From Planctomycetota bacterium (GTDB lineage: Bacteria > Planctomycetota > UBA1135): a DNA stretch of 64,000 bases. The position numbers were made by a program, and so were the translations under genes. The notes under the pieces are model-generated. The model was given only the letters and a program-made list of their open reading frames with translations, was not told the origin of the DNA and did no database searches. The stretch is taken from the NCBI GenBank assembly GCA_024229395.1, contig JAAESM010000016.1:1-64000 (forward strand). The letters run 5' to 3'. Shown here piece by piece: positions 53,573-62,864 of this stretch (within the stretch, counting starts at the first letter, position 1; each line of letters opens with the position of its first letter).

Positions 53573-54456
53573 CCCTTGTCGCTTGGGCTGGATTCCGCGT
53601 TGTCCTGATCCGCCTTGTCGGTGCTGGCTTGGGATTCGGGCTTGGATTCGGACTTCGGCGCAGTCTTCGCGGCTGCCTTGGCCTTACCCTTGTAACTGAT
53701 GGTCATCAGGATGATGCCCAGTTCATAAAGCAGGATCGTTGGCGTGGCCATCAGCAGTTGGCTGAAGGGCTCCGGAGGCGTGAGCATGGCGCCGACTACG
53801 AAAGCCACCAAGATGAAATGGCGACGGTACTTGCGGAAGAACTTCGGCGAGACCAATCCCAAACTGCCCACCCCCATCATCACAATCGGCAGCTGGAAAA
53901 TCAGCGCCAAAGCGAAGGTGAACATGAGGAAGATCGAGAAGTAATCCTGTAGGCGGTAGGCTTGGACCATCAGGTCCTGATCCGGGATCTTATAAAGGAA
54001 CTCCAGGATCATCGGCACCATGAAAAAGTAGCCGAAGGCGATGCCGATCAGTGCGAAAATGACCGACCACGGCAGGAAACGCATCATCGCGCGCTTCTCT
54101 GGTGGCAGTAGTCCCGTGGCGATGAAGGACCACATCTGATAAAGCAGGAACGGGAAGCCGACCAGGACAGCCACCAAGGCACTGACCTTGAGGCGGTAGA
54201 AGATGTTCTCGAGCGGCGATAGCAGCTGCAGCTTGCGAGGAACCTCTACCGGTGGATCATATGCGGCTAGTGCATCCACAGCCTTGTGGTGCGGGGCCAT
54301 GAAGAAGGACTCCAAGGTGCCGCCAAAGCCAATCCAGCCAACGAAGAAGATCACCGCAAGGACCAACAGGCTCTTGAACAAGCGGCGGCGCAGCTCGTCC
54401 AAATGCGAAGAAAAGGGCATTGTGCCCATTTCTTTTGCCGGGTCCTTCTTGCTCAT
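53569..54456 (-). CDS. tatC: Sec-independent protein translocase TatC
   Basis: This 295-residue protein has six membrane helices and TatC motifs: PFSSHLDELRRRLFKSLL at the start, GFPFLLYQMWSFIATGLLPPEKR in the first loop, and FRKYRRHFILVAFVVGAMLTPPEPFSQLLMATP. TatC recognises twin-arginine signal peptides. An acidic, Lys/Ser-rich tail of about 45 residues follows the last helix, which is longer than in most TatC. No tatA or tatB is in the window. Confidence 0.96.
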   Translation of the reverse strand: MSKKDPAKEMGTMPFSSHLDELRRRLFKSLLVLAVIFFVGWIGFGGTLESFFMAPHHKAVDALAAYDPPVEVPRKLQLLSPLENIFYRLKVSALVAVLVGFPFLLYQMWSFIATGLLPPEKRAMMRFLPWSVIFALIGIAFGYFFMVPMILEFLYKIPDQDLMVQAYRLQDYFSIFLMFTFALALIFQLPIVMMGVGSLGLVSPKFFRKYRRHFILVAFVVGAMLTPPEPFSQLLMATPTILLYELGIILMTISYKGKAKAAAKTAPKSESKPESQASTDKADQDNAESSPSDKG

Positions 54457-54603
54457 AATTTACGAGTTCTACAATCAGCGGTTACGCAGAGCCTGGTTCG
54501 CTTTGCTGTTCAGCAGCCGCCGAAGGCGGTCTGTCTGCAACAGCTGATACGGATTCTATCCCTCCGCAGCTCCCCATTTATCTCTCTTCGCGGGCAAAAG
54601 AAG

Positions 54604-54637
54604 ACCGGGCTGTCAGAGTAGTCTCTGACAGCCCGGT
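54604..54637 (-). terminator. Rho-independent terminator of the coiled-coil protein gene
   Basis: A perfect 15-bp stem (ACCGGGCTGTCAGAG with CTCTGACAGCCCGGT) and 4-nt loop is followed on the minus strand by CTTCTTTTG. It lies 22 bp after the stop. Confidence 0.85.
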
Positions 54638-54658
54638 TTGTGATGATTGGTCAGTGAT

Positions 54659-55885
54659 TTACAGACCGAGCCACTGGCTCCAATCGCGCATCGGGATGAC
54701 CGAGACGGACAGGGAAGTAGCAGCCTTGTGCGAATCATTGCTGTCCCAGTTGATCATGTCGCCGGTCTCTTCATCGAAGAATGGCGTACCGAGCAGCAAG
54801 AAGTCAGTCTCAGAGCTAACACCTTCACGAACCTCGATGCCTGCTTCCTGAAGCATGGAGCGCATGTCGTTGGCGTTGTACTTACCGAAGCCGTTACCGA
54901 GCAGTGCTGCCACTGGGGTGCGGGACGGATCGTAAACAGCGTTGAGGATGACGTCGTCTGGGCGGACTGGATCGTACTGATCCACTTGCGAAAGCACGTT
55001 TGCTTCGGCGCGACCTTCTTCTACAGAAGTGATACGCAGCTTGCCCTTCACTGCATTGGTGTTGGCGTTACGAACCTCGAAGGTCATGCCAACGGTGATG
55101 CGATCCTTGGAACCGCGATCGATCCAAGCGCGACCGAGATCATCGTTCACAGCCAAGACGCTGCCGTCGGCGGTGTCTGCGCGACGAGCAACGCTGTTCA
55201 AGCGGCTGGAAAGGATGTCGTTACGCTGCGACAAGATTGCGAGCTGGCTAGCAGCATCGCGTGCCTGCTGATCGATCAAGGAGTTGAGAGTGGTGATTTC
55301 AGACTCACGCTCACGAAGCTGATCGCGCAATGCGTCGCGTGTGCGCTCGATATCGACGATTTGGCTGTCCTTGGTGTTGGCCTGGTCTTCCATGTCACGA
55401 CGCAAACCGTCGATGGTGGAATCCTTCTCGTTCAACGCCGTTGCCGAAGCAGTGTTGCGTGCATCGAGATCATTGCGCAACTGGTTGACCTCGGTTTGCA
55501 GTGCATCGCGCTGGCCGACGAGCTCGTCGTACTTGGCGAAGACTGGAGCAGCAAGATCCGACATGGTCGTGATGTTGGTGCCATCGAGACCCAGGCGAGT
55601 GATGTACTCCTGCTTTGCAGCTGCGAGAGCTTCCATGGAGATGGTGCTACCACCCTCATCGGACCAGCCGATGCTCAGGAACTCTTCGGAGCGAGTCTGC
55701 TTCAGAGTGCTGAGCTCATCTTTGGCAACCTTCTCGTTTGAGACTGCCGTATCGAGACGGCCTTGGAGCTTGGCTCTCTCAGAGTTCTGCAAGAACGCAA
55801 AACCTAGGGACATGAGCATGATGACCGCAAAAGCGATCACCCACATCAGGCTGACTTGAGCAGCACCGCGATTGGATTGGGACAT
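54659..55885 (-). CDS. Single-pass membrane protein with long coiled coil, function unknown
   Basis: The ATG at 55885 (MSQSNRGAAQ) gives 408 residues. One membrane helix (LMWVIAFAVIMLMSLGFAFLQ, about 13-34) is followed by heptad-rich segments at about 37-65 and 120-235 (repeated LRNDLDARN, LRRDMEDQAN, LRDQLRERESEITTLN), which suggest a coiled coil. The C-terminal half is a compact alpha/beta part (RAWIDRGSKDRITVGMTFEVRNANT, VRPDDVILNAVYDPSRTPVAALLG) ending MRDWSQWLGL. No family is recognised with confidence. It stands alone with its own terminator, divergent from coaE. Confidence 0.78.
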   Translation of the reverse strand: MSQSNRGAAQVSLMWVIAFAVIMLMSLGFAFLQNSERAKLQGRLDTAVSNEKVAKDELSTLKQTRSEEFLSIGWSDEGGSTISMEALAAAKQEYITRLGLDGTNITTMSDLAAPVFAKYDELVGQRDALQTEVNQLRNDLDARNTASATALNEKDSTIDGLRRDMEDQANTKDSQIVDIERTRDALRDQLRERESEITTLNSLIDQQARDAASQLAILSQRNDILSSRLNSVARRADTADGSVLAVNDDLGRAWIDRGSKDRITVGMTFEVRNANTNAVKGKLRITSVEEGRAEANVLSQVDQYDPVRPDDVILNAVYDPSRTPVAALLGNGFGKYNANDMRSMLQEAGIEVREGVSSETDFLLLGTPFFDEETGDMINWDSNDSHKAATSLSVSVIPMRDWSQWLGL

Positions 55886-56032
55886 TATTAGCCTCAGGAT
55901 GGGCAAGGGATTGTGGCACAACGGCCGTAGGACAGGAATCTAGCAACGCTTAGGGCGTAGGTTGCATGCTCCTTTGCTGCCATTTTTTACGCGTGCCTTG
56001 CTCCCCGGTCAAGGTTCAAGGAAGATGCCTAC

Positions 56033-56716
56033 ATGACGGCTCCAGCAGCACCCCTCCAAGGTAGCGTAATCATTGGCATCACTGGCGGTATTGGCGCTGG
56101 AAAGAGCAGTGCAGCAAAACCCATGGTTGAGGCCCTCGATGCCCTTCTCCTAGATGCCGACGCAATCGTTGGCGAGCTGCTCCAACTCCCACAAACCCTT
56201 TCTGACATTGAGGTTACACTCGGCTCGACGGTCACCACTGGAGCTGGCTGCGTGGACCGCGGACTGCTCTCAGCGGTCATTTTTCACGACGATGAAGCCC
56301 GCGCCAAGGTTGAAAAGATCCTCCACCCAGCGGTGCGCCAACGGATTTGGCAAGATTTGGCAGATTTTGAAATCGCCAAGCCAGGTGGGGTCGCGATCCT
56401 CGATATCCCCCTGCTGCGTGAGGCAGGGCTGGACCAAGTCTGTGACAAGGTCGTCCACGTAGCCGTTCTGGGCGCCGAGCGATGCCGTCGGGCGTGCGCT
56501 CGCCATGGCTGGACCGAGGCCCAGTGGCAGTCCCGCGAAGACGCGCAAATGCCGGTGGACAGGAAAGAAGCGCTCGCAGATGCTATTGTGCATAACGACG
56601 CTGGCCCCGCTGCCCTGCTCGCCCAGGTGCATGTCGTGGCCGAATCGTTCCGCTGCCTGGCGCCGCGTCCACTTTCGGATCGCTGGCCCTCCTGGGACAA
56701 CCTCCCATCTTCCTAG
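56033..56716 (+). CDS. coaE: Dephospho-CoA kinase
   Basis: This 227-residue protein phosphorylates dephospho-CoA in the last step of CoA synthesis. The P-loop is GITGGIGAGKSS (15-26). LLDADAIVGELL, FHDDEARAKVEKILHPAVRQRIW and ILDIPLLREAGLDQVCDKVVHV follow the family pattern. The length is near the upper end for CoaE. The rho gene follows after 69 bp. Confidence 0.93.
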   Translation: MTAPAAPLQGSVIIGITGGIGAGKSSAAKPMVEALDALLLDADAIVGELLQLPQTLSDIEVTLGSTVTTGAGCVDRGLLSAVIFHDDEARAKVEKILHPAVRQRIWQDLADFEIAKPGGVAILDIPLLREAGLDQVCDKVVHVAVLGAERCRRACARHGWTEAQWQSREDAQMPVDRKEALADAIVHNDAGPAALLAQVHVVAESFRCLAPRPLSDRWPSWDNLPSS

Positions 56717-56785
56717 CAGCGGTTTCCTAGGTAGGCGTTATCCCCTACTTAGTCTTGCCGATACCGGCTCAAGAAAACCGACACC

Positions 56786-58231
56786 ATGGCTGAAAACAAT
56801 TCCCGTCGACGCAGTCGCCGACGCCGTCGCCGCAGAGATCACTCCCCACAGCACCAGCAGCAGCGCAGCGCAACGGTTGCGGTTTCGCAGTTGCCGAAAG
56901 CGCCTGAAGAGGCTTGGGACAAGAAGCAGGTCAAGACTTTCGCCACCAAGCGCAAGAAGAAGGAACTGCATCTCTCGACTTTCTTGACCCTGCCGTTGCC
57001 TGACTTGCAGGACTTGGCCGAGAAGGCAGGCATGGAAGATGCCCTTGGTCTGCAACGCGGTGCGATCTTGCGTCGCCTGATCGCGGGTGCGATGGAAAAG
57101 GCTGGAGTGTTCTTCACCAAGGGTTCGTTGGAGATCATGCCGGAAGGCCATGGTTTCTTGCGCCACACGGTCAACGACTACACCCCCAACCTCGATACCG
57201 ACGCCCTGCTGCATAAGGAGCTGATCGACAAGCATCACCTGCAGTCTGGCCAAATCGTTTCCGGCGTATTGGCCCCACTCGGTGAAGGCGAGCAAGCCAT
57301 CTTGGTCATGCACGAAGTGCTTACGGTGTTCGGCGACGATCCCGAGAAGCAGTTCGCAATCGCACCATTCCATGACTTGGTGCCGCTTTATCCAGAGGAG
57401 CGCCTGCATCTGGAGACGGATGCGGATTTAGTCGAGACTCGCATCGTTGACCTGGTATCGCCTGTTGGCAAAGGCCAACGTGGCTTGATCGTGGCGCCAC
57501 CGCGTACCGGTAAGACGGTATTGCTGCAGATGATCGCCAACGCGATCTGCAAGAACCATCCTGATTGTCACTTGATGATCCTGCTGGTGGATGAGCGTCC
57601 GGAAGAAGTCACCGACTTCGAGCGCAGTGTGATCGGCGAGAACCGCGAGATTGCGGCCAGTACTTTCGATGAGCCGCCGGAGCGTCACGTGATCGTGGCC
57701 GAGCGTGTCATCGAGCAAGCGAAATCGCGTGTTGAGCAAGGCCAAGATGTGGTCGTGCTGCTCGACTCGATCACGCGTTTGGCACGTGCTTACAACAACG
57801 TCGCGCCGTCGAACTCGAAGATCATGACTGGTGGTCTGGTCTCTGACGCCCTGCTGAAACCAAAACGTTTCTTTGGTGCTGCACGCAACATTGAAAACGG
57901 TGGTTCGTTGACCATCCTGGCTACTGCACTGATCGATACCAACTCGAAGATGGATGAAGTGATCTTCGAAGAGTTCAAGGGAACCGGCAACATGGAATTG
58001 GTGCTGGATCGTCAACTCGCGGATCGTCGCGTATGGCCTGCAATCGAGATCAACCGTTCCGGCACGCGTAAGGAAGACTTGCTGTTCACCAAGGATGAAC
58101 TGCAACGTGTTTACCTGCTACGCAAAGTGCTGAACGAGATGAACCCGGTCGAAGGCATGGAACTGCTGGTGCAACGCATGGAGCAGTCCAAGACCAACCT
58201 CGAGTTCCTACTCAACCTGGCTGTCAGCTGA
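56786..58231 (+). CDS. rho: Transcription termination factor Rho
   Basis: Rho (481 residues) is the hexameric RNA helicase that terminates transcription. The N-terminus is very Arg-rich (residues 7-17), then comes the Rho N domain (LPLPDLQDLAEKAGM) and the RNA-binding fold (LEIMPEGHGFLRH). The ATPase core has Walker A APPRTGKT (237-244), LLVDERPEEVTDFERSV, DSITRLARAYN and the Q/R loops. Walker A has Arg where PPKAGKT is usual. The start ATG at 56786 keeps the basic tail, which could bind RNA. Confidence 0.96.
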   Translation: MAENNSRRRSRRRRRRRDHSPQHQQQRSATVAVSQLPKAPEEAWDKKQVKTFATKRKKKELHLSTFLTLPLPDLQDLAEKAGMEDALGLQRGAILRRLIAGAMEKAGVFFTKGSLEIMPEGHGFLRHTVNDYTPNLDTDALLHKELIDKHHLQSGQIVSGVLAPLGEGEQAILVMHEVLTVFGDDPEKQFAIAPFHDLVPLYPEERLHLETDADLVETRIVDLVSPVGKGQRGLIVAPPRTGKTVLLQMIANAICKNHPDCHLMILLVDERPEEVTDFERSVIGENREIAASTFDEPPERHVIVAERVIEQAKSRVEQGQDVVVLLDSITRLARAYNNVAPSNSKIMTGGLVSDALLKPKRFFGAARNIENGGSLTILATALIDTNSKMDEVIFEEFKGTGNMELVLDRQLADRRVWPAIEINRSGTRKEDLLFTKDELQRVYLLRKVLNEMNPVEGMELLVQRMEQSKTNLEFLLNLAVS

Positions 58232-58239
58232 GCAAGATC

Positions 58240-59484
58240 ATGACCAACGCCAAACGCCGACTGTTGTTCGTTCTGCCTTGTGCTGTGGATGACAATCGCG
58301 GCAACGCAACCAGTGCGATTCGCATTGCCGAAAGTCTTTCCCGACGTGGCTATGAGATCGAGACGGTCGTCGCCGACAGTGCTTCCGCGGCATGGCCGGA
58401 GTTCGACCTTGTGCTCGGTTTCCACGCTGTTGATTCCGGTCCGGTAACGCAAGCGATCGCGAAGCAACGTGAGAAGCCGTATGTGATTGCCTTCACAGGC
58501 ACTGACCTCAACGGCAAGCCATCCGCCGGTGCAGAATCTGCGGTTGCCGGTGCATCGGCATGTGTTGCTTTGTGCAACTCGGCCGCCCGACGTGCGCGCG
58601 ACATCTTCAACGAGATGCCCGGTGGCGTGGAAGTCATTTTCCAGGCTGTTGCACCATTGCCATACAAGCCAGGCTTGTCACTGCCGAGCTTCGCACCGGA
58701 ACTGCAACCCTTCCAGAAGTTGGTTCTGGTCCCGGCTGGCGTGCGCGACATCAAGGATCCACTGCGCGCGGTGAAGGCGCTGACTCCGCTTGCTGCCTTG
58801 CGCCCAGAGCTGAGCCTTTGGTTCGTAGGGCCCGAACTGGAACCAGCTTGCGGTGCTCAACTGCGCGAAGCGATTGCTGACCTCAGCTGGGCAACTTGGA
58901 TCGGCGAGGTTCCACGCAATGAGCTGTTACCACTGATGCGACGCGCCGACGTGGTCTTGAGCACCTCCCGTTCGGAGGGTGCTGCGCCGAACAGTCTGCT
59001 AGAAGCCACCCTTGCCGGCACGCCGGTGTTAGCCAGTGATATTCCAGCGCATAAGGAATTCCCTGGCAGTGCTTTCTGCTTCCGCGATGATCGCTTGCTG
59101 CGTCGGCAGTTGGAAGTGATCCTCGATGACTCGGAGTTGGCCGCGCGCGAAGTCCGTAAGTTGCAGGAGACCGTGCGGCATAAGCATGGCTTGGTCAGCG
59201 AGCAGGTCGCATGGGATCGTCTGCTTGGCGCACTGTTGGATCCGGATCGCCAACGCGGGGAGCCGAAACCGCAGAAGTTGCGCAAGTCGGAATTGCCAAA
59301 GTGGAAGCGTACCGGCCCAGCGGCATCGCCTGCCAAGCCGAAAGTATTGCCAAACGATAAGCCTGAGTCCAAGCCTGCGGCGAAGTCCAATGTCGGACCC
59401 GAGCCGGACAATGAGCCTTACACGCCAACCCCACCGAAACCGGGCAAGGGCGAGAGCCCTTGGGGTAAAGGCAAGAAGTCGTAG
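58240..59484 (+). CDS. Glycosyltransferase, GT4-like
   Basis: This 414-residue protein has two Rossmann-like halves. The N-terminal part is RRLLFVLPCAVDDNRGNATSAIRIAESLSRRGYEIETVV. The C-terminal part has LVLVPAGVRDIKDPLRAVKAL, the NDP-sugar site FVGPELEP, LLPLMRRADVVLSTSRSEGAAPNSLLEATLAGTPVLASDI and PAHKEF. This resembles GT4 retaining glycosyltransferases. About 75 Pro/Lys-rich residues form a disordered C-terminal tail. The sugar donor and acceptor are unknown. It starts 8 bp after rho and is probably co-transcribed. Confidence 0.82.
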   Translation: MTNAKRRLLFVLPCAVDDNRGNATSAIRIAESLSRRGYEIETVVADSASAAWPEFDLVLGFHAVDSGPVTQAIAKQREKPYVIAFTGTDLNGKPSAGAESAVAGASACVALCNSAARRARDIFNEMPGGVEVIFQAVAPLPYKPGLSLPSFAPELQPFQKLVLVPAGVRDIKDPLRAVKALTPLAALRPELSLWFVGPELEPACGAQLREAIADLSWATWIGEVPRNELLPLMRRADVVLSTSRSEGAAPNSLLEATLAGTPVLASDIPAHKEFPGSAFCFRDDRLLRRQLEVILDDSELAAREVRKLQETVRHKHGLVSEQVAWDRLLGALLDPDRQRGEPKPQKLRKSELPKWKRTGPAASPAKPKVLPNDKPESKPAAKSNVGPEPDNEPYTPTPPKPGKGESPWGKGKKS

Positions 59485-59526
59485 CTGACTTGAGGTCCTC
59501 GGCGCGCGCCGCTCGAGGTCAAAACA

Positions 59527-59563
59527 AACAGGGAGGCCTTGAGCGAATCAGGGCCTCCCTGTT
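59527..59563. terminator. Bidirectional terminator between the glycosyltransferase and trxB
   Basis: AACAGGGAGGCC pairs with GGCCTCCCTGTT, a 12-bp stem. On the minus strand it is followed by TGTTTTGAC and on the plus strand by GCGTTGTCTG, so it fits trxB termination better. Confidence 0.7.
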
Positions 59564-59580
59564 GCGTTGTCTGACTTTGA

Positions 59581-60516
59581 TCAGGCTAGACCCTTCTCAT
59601 CAAGGTAATGCTGGGTTTCCAACGCAGCGGCACAACCCATACCTGCAGCGGTGATGGCCTGACGGTAAAGCGGATCGTGGACATCGCCAGCGGCGAAGAC
59701 ACCTTCCACGCTGGTGCGCGTACCACCCTTCAGCTTCAAGTAGCCGACCTCATCGCGATCGAACTCTTCGCCGAGGAACTCCGTGTTCGGCTGGTGACCG
59801 ATCGCCACGAACATGCCTTCACAAGTGAAGTCTTGCACGCTGCCGTCTTGCGTGTTCTCGAGCTGGACGCCAGTGACCTTTTTGTTTTCATCGTGATAGA
59901 TGTCGACCACCTTCTCCCACAACATCCACTCGATCTTTGGATGGGCGCGGGCGCGCTCCAACATGACCTTGGATGCACGGAACACATCGCGGCGGTGAAT
60001 CACCGTGACCTTGGAGCAGAAGCGGGTGAGAAACAAAGCCTCTTCCATGGCGGTGTCACCAGCACCTACGATGACGACTTCCTTATCTTTGAAGAAAGCA
60101 CCATCACAAGTAGCACAAGCGGAAACACCAAAGCCCATCAACTCCTTTTCCTTGTCAAGACCAAGCAACTTGGCGCGGGCTCCAGTGGCGATAATCACCG
60201 AGTGGGCCTCGGTCTTGCCACCCATGAAATCCTCGAGTACGAATGGACGCGAGGAAGTATCGATCGCCTTGATGTCCTTGAACTCGACGAACTCAGTGCC
60301 GAACTTCTCGGCCTGGGCGCGGAAGGCGGCCATCATGTCGGGGCCGGTGATTCCATCCGGAAAGCCCGGGTAGTTCTCGACATCATTGGTGGTGGTCAGC
60401 TGACCGCCAGGCTGCATCCCCTCAAACATGAGCGGCTCAAGGCCGGCGCGCGAGTTGTAGATGGCCGCGGTATATCCCGCTGGGCCCGAACCGATGATGA
60501 CGACGTTGTGTACCAT
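59581..60516 (-). CDS. trxB: Thioredoxin reductase
   Basis: This 311-residue flavoprotein transfers electrons from NADPH to thioredoxin. The FAD motif is VVIIGSGPAGYTAAIYNSRA, the redox-active disulfide is in SACATCDGAFF, the NADPH motif is VVIVGAGDTAMEEALFLT, and the end shows GVFAAGDVHDPLYRQAITAAGMGC. It starts 38 bp from the divergent GGQ gene. Confidence 0.97.
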   Translation of the reverse strand: MVHNVVIIGSGPAGYTAAIYNSRAGLEPLMFEGMQPGGQLTTTNDVENYPGFPDGITGPDMMAAFRAQAEKFGTEFVEFKDIKAIDTSSRPFVLEDFMGGKTEAHSVIIATGARAKLLGLDKEKELMGFGVSACATCDGAFFKDKEVVIVGAGDTAMEEALFLTRFCSKVTVIHRRDVFRASKVMLERARAHPKIEWMLWEKVVDIYHDENKKVTGVQLENTQDGSVQDFTCEGMFVAIGHQPNTEFLGEEFDRDEVGYLKLKGGTRTSVEGVFAAGDVHDPLYRQAITAAGMGCAAALETQHYLDEKGLA

Positions 60517-60554
60517 GATGAGCGGTTATTGTAAGCCCGCATTTGCCCAACTCC

Positions 60555-60905
60555 ATGTCTGATTTCCGCCCCTTTCCCACCGACCGCGACACCCTCGAAA
60601 AAGAGGTCGAGATGAGCTTCTACCGCGCTGGCGGGCCGGGTGGTCAGCATCGCAACAAGACCGAGACCGCAGTCCGGTTAGTACATCGTCGCAGCGGGAT
60701 TACGGTGACGGCGTCGGAGCGGCGCAGTCAGTCGCAGAATCGTGAGTTGGCTTGGGAGCGGTTGATCGCGGCTTTGAAGAAGAAGAACTATCGACCGAAG
60801 AAACGCAAGGCGACGAAGCCGTCGAAGGGGGCAATTCGGAAACGGCTGGAGTCAAAGAAGCGTCGGTCTGATGTCAAGAAGCAGCGTCGTTCGGTGGATG
60901 ACTAA
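60555..60905 (+). CDS. GGQ-domain peptide release factor-like protein
   Basis: The ATG at 60555 gives 116 residues (a TTG at 60543 is possible). The single domain is a class I release factor catalytic domain: FYRAGGPGGQHRNKTETAVRLVH with the GGQ tripeptide, then SERRSQSQNRELAWERL, and a Lys/Arg-rich helical tail. Codon-recognition domains are absent. It resembles ArfB/ICT1 or C12orf65-type proteins, which release peptides from stalled ribosomes. The first gap to SLC13 is 153 bp. Confidence 0.88.
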   Translation: MSDFRPFPTDRDTLEKEVEMSFYRAGGPGGQHRNKTETAVRLVHRRSGITVTASERRSQSQNRELAWERLIAALKKKNYRPKKRKATKPSKGAIRKRLESKKRRSDVKKQRRSVDD

Positions 60906-60980
60906 GGTTGGTGCTGGCTTGTTGTTGGTGTTTTGTTTTCTGTGATTGGTTGATGGGTCGACCCGGGAGCTGGCCGGGAA

Positions 60981-60992
60981 CGCAGGCCTGCG
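60981..60992. repeat. 12-bp palindrome in the gap between convergent genes
   Basis: CGCAGGCCTGCG is a perfect palindrome in the 153-bp gap. The gap is T/G-rich on its left part and C/A-rich on its right part, so loosely paired hairpins are possible. No clear terminator is seen. Confidence 0.4.
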
Positions 60993-61058
60993 CTCGGGCT
61001 CGGGCGGCAGCGCAACCCCCAACCCAGCTCTGGGGCCCAACTACACAAACACAAACGA

Positions 61059-62864
61059 CTACAAATAGGTCAGCAACGCAACCGCAACCACTGCAACCAC
61101 CAAACTCAACCCGGCACCGACACGCGCGAAGTCCTTCGTGCGATAACCACCCGGTGTTGCAACCATAAGATTGCATTGGTGCGCGAACGGAACAATAAAC
61201 GCGCAACTACAACCAAAGGCCACGGCCAACAGCGTATTCGACACACCAAGGCCAAGGTTCTGCGCTGTCATGATGGCCACCGGCGAGATGATCACTGCAG
61301 CGGCAGCATTCGAAGAAGTAATGCTGACGACCGCAGAGATCAAGTAAAGGCCACCAAGCACCCCGGGCACACCAAGTACGTCGTGAATGCCGCCGAAGGC
61401 ATTGGCAACCAGATTGGCCACGCCGTGGCGCTCCAGCGCCAACCCCAACGGGATGGTGCCAACGATCATCGCCAACACGCGCCATTCCATGAAGCGGCCT
61501 GCGCGATCTGCAGGCACAGCACCGGTGATGATCATTAACACCGCGCCGAGCAGTGCGCTCATCGCCAAAGGCACGTCGAAAGCGAGCGGCGGCACCAAGG
61601 CAACCGCCAAGCACAACAACGCAAAGGGTGCCTTGCTGAAATCACGGGTCTCGGATGGCCGCGACAACATCAATAGATCGCTGTTGCGTTCGACATCATG
61701 AACCTTATTGAGCGGACCAGCGAGCAACATGGCGTCGCCAGGCTGCATCGGAAGATCGGCAAGTTCATGGGTGACGGGTTTGCCATCGCGCCACAAGGAG
61801 ATCACCGAAACACCGAAAGTGCCGCGGAAATCCAACTCGCGCAGTGATTTGCCGACCATGTCCGAACGGCTGGAGATAGACACCTCGGCTAGGGCGAAAC
61901 CATGATCGAGGAACTTCTCGACCGAATGCTCACCGGCCAAGCCGATGCGTGAATGACTCTCCTCGGCCAAACGCCATGCTTCCACTTCAGGGCCTTCCAT
62001 GTAGAGCTCGTCGCCGCGTTTGAACACGTAATCTGGCGACGGCATCGACCACTTATCGCCAAAGTTGCCGCGACGCGTGACCGCCAGTACCGCCAATTTG
62101 TAATCGCGGCCCAAGCCTGAGTCCGACAGCGTCTTGCCGATCAGGTCCGAAGCGCGGCCGATGCGCAGACGCACGATGTTGCTGACCAGACCGTAATCCG
62201 TGACCAGCTGTTCCGGCAGCACAGAGCCCGGGCCCAAGCGCCGTTCGCTATGGGTGGGCACCAACTTCCGCCCCACCGTAAGCAGATAAAGAATACCGAC
62301 CACACAGATCGGAATACCGACCATCGCGAACTCGAACATGTTCAAGCCGGTGCCGGTGGTGCGCATCAGATAATCGCTGACCAACAGGTTCGATGAGGTG
62401 CCGATCAAGGTCAGGTTGCCGCCAAGGATGGCTGCATAACCTAGTGGCATCAGCAGGCGCGAAGCCGGAATGCCTGCACGTCGGGCGAGAGAGATCACGA
62501 CCGGCAACAACACGGCAACGGTCGCGGCATTACTCATGAATGCACTCAAGATCGCCACGGCACTACAGACCAAGGCGAGGATGCGGCTTTCGGAGCTGCC
62601 GCCAGCGCGTTGCACGCCACGCGCCATCCATGCCGCCACGCCACTCTCCTCGATACCGGCACTCAAAACGAACACCGCACCGATGGCGATCACCGCGTGG
62701 TTGCCGAAACCCGACAAGACGTCGGGAACGTTCGGCAAGGCTCCGGTCAGATACAACGAGATCGGGATGCACATGGCCACGATCTCAAGGCGCACGATGC
62801 GCGTGATGAACAACACCGCAGCGATGGCCATGATGGCCAAGGTAACCCAAGCATGTGGAGTCAT
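61059..62864 (-). CDS. SLC13/DASS-type anion transporter with TrkA-C domains
   Basis: This 601-residue protein has about 11 membrane helices in two blocks. Two soluble RCK_C/TrkA-C domains sit between them, at about 210-390 (IGRASDLIGKTLSDSGLGRDYKLAVLAVTRRG and VGKSLRELDFRGTFGVSVISLWRDG). Family signatures are NAATVAVLLPVVISLARR and NLTLIGTSSNLLV in the first half and SITSSNAAAAVIISPVAI in the second. Relatives move sulfate, citrate or dicarboxylates with Na+. Sulfate would fit the sat/cysC genes, but this is not shown. Its ATG overlaps the MOSC stop. Confidence 0.88.
   Translation of the reverse strand: MTPHAWVTLAIMAIAAVLFITRIVRLEIVAMCIPISLYLTGALPNVPDVLSGFGNHAVIAIGAVFVLSAGIEESGVAAWMARGVQRAGGSSESRILALVCSAVAILSAFMSNAATVAVLLPVVISLARRAGIPASRLLMPLGYAAILGGNLTLIGTSSNLLVSDYLMRTTGTGLNMFEFAMVGIPICVVGILYLLTVGRKLVPTHSERRLGPGSVLPEQLVTDYGLVSNIVRLRIGRASDLIGKTLSDSGLGRDYKLAVLAVTRRGNFGDKWSMPSPDYVFKRGDELYMEGPEVEAWRLAEESHSRIGLAGEHSVEKFLDHGFALAEVSISSRSDMVGKSLRELDFRGTFGVSVISLWRDGKPVTHELADLPMQPGDAMLLAGPLNKVHDVERNSDLLMLSRPSETRDFSKAPFALLCLAVALVPPLAFDVPLAMSALLGAVLMIITGAVPADRAGRFMEWRVLAMIVGTIPLGLALERHGVANLVANAFGGIHDVLGVPGVLGGLYLISAVVSITSSNAAAAVIISPVAIMTAQNLGLGVSNTLLAVAFGCSCAFIVPFAHQCNLMVATPGGYRTKDFARVGAGLSLVVAVVAVALLTYL

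Noticed and set aside
54647..55741. Open frame of 364 codons on the plus strand
   Set aside because: Antisense to the coiled-coil protein gene; it would also run through that gene's terminator region.
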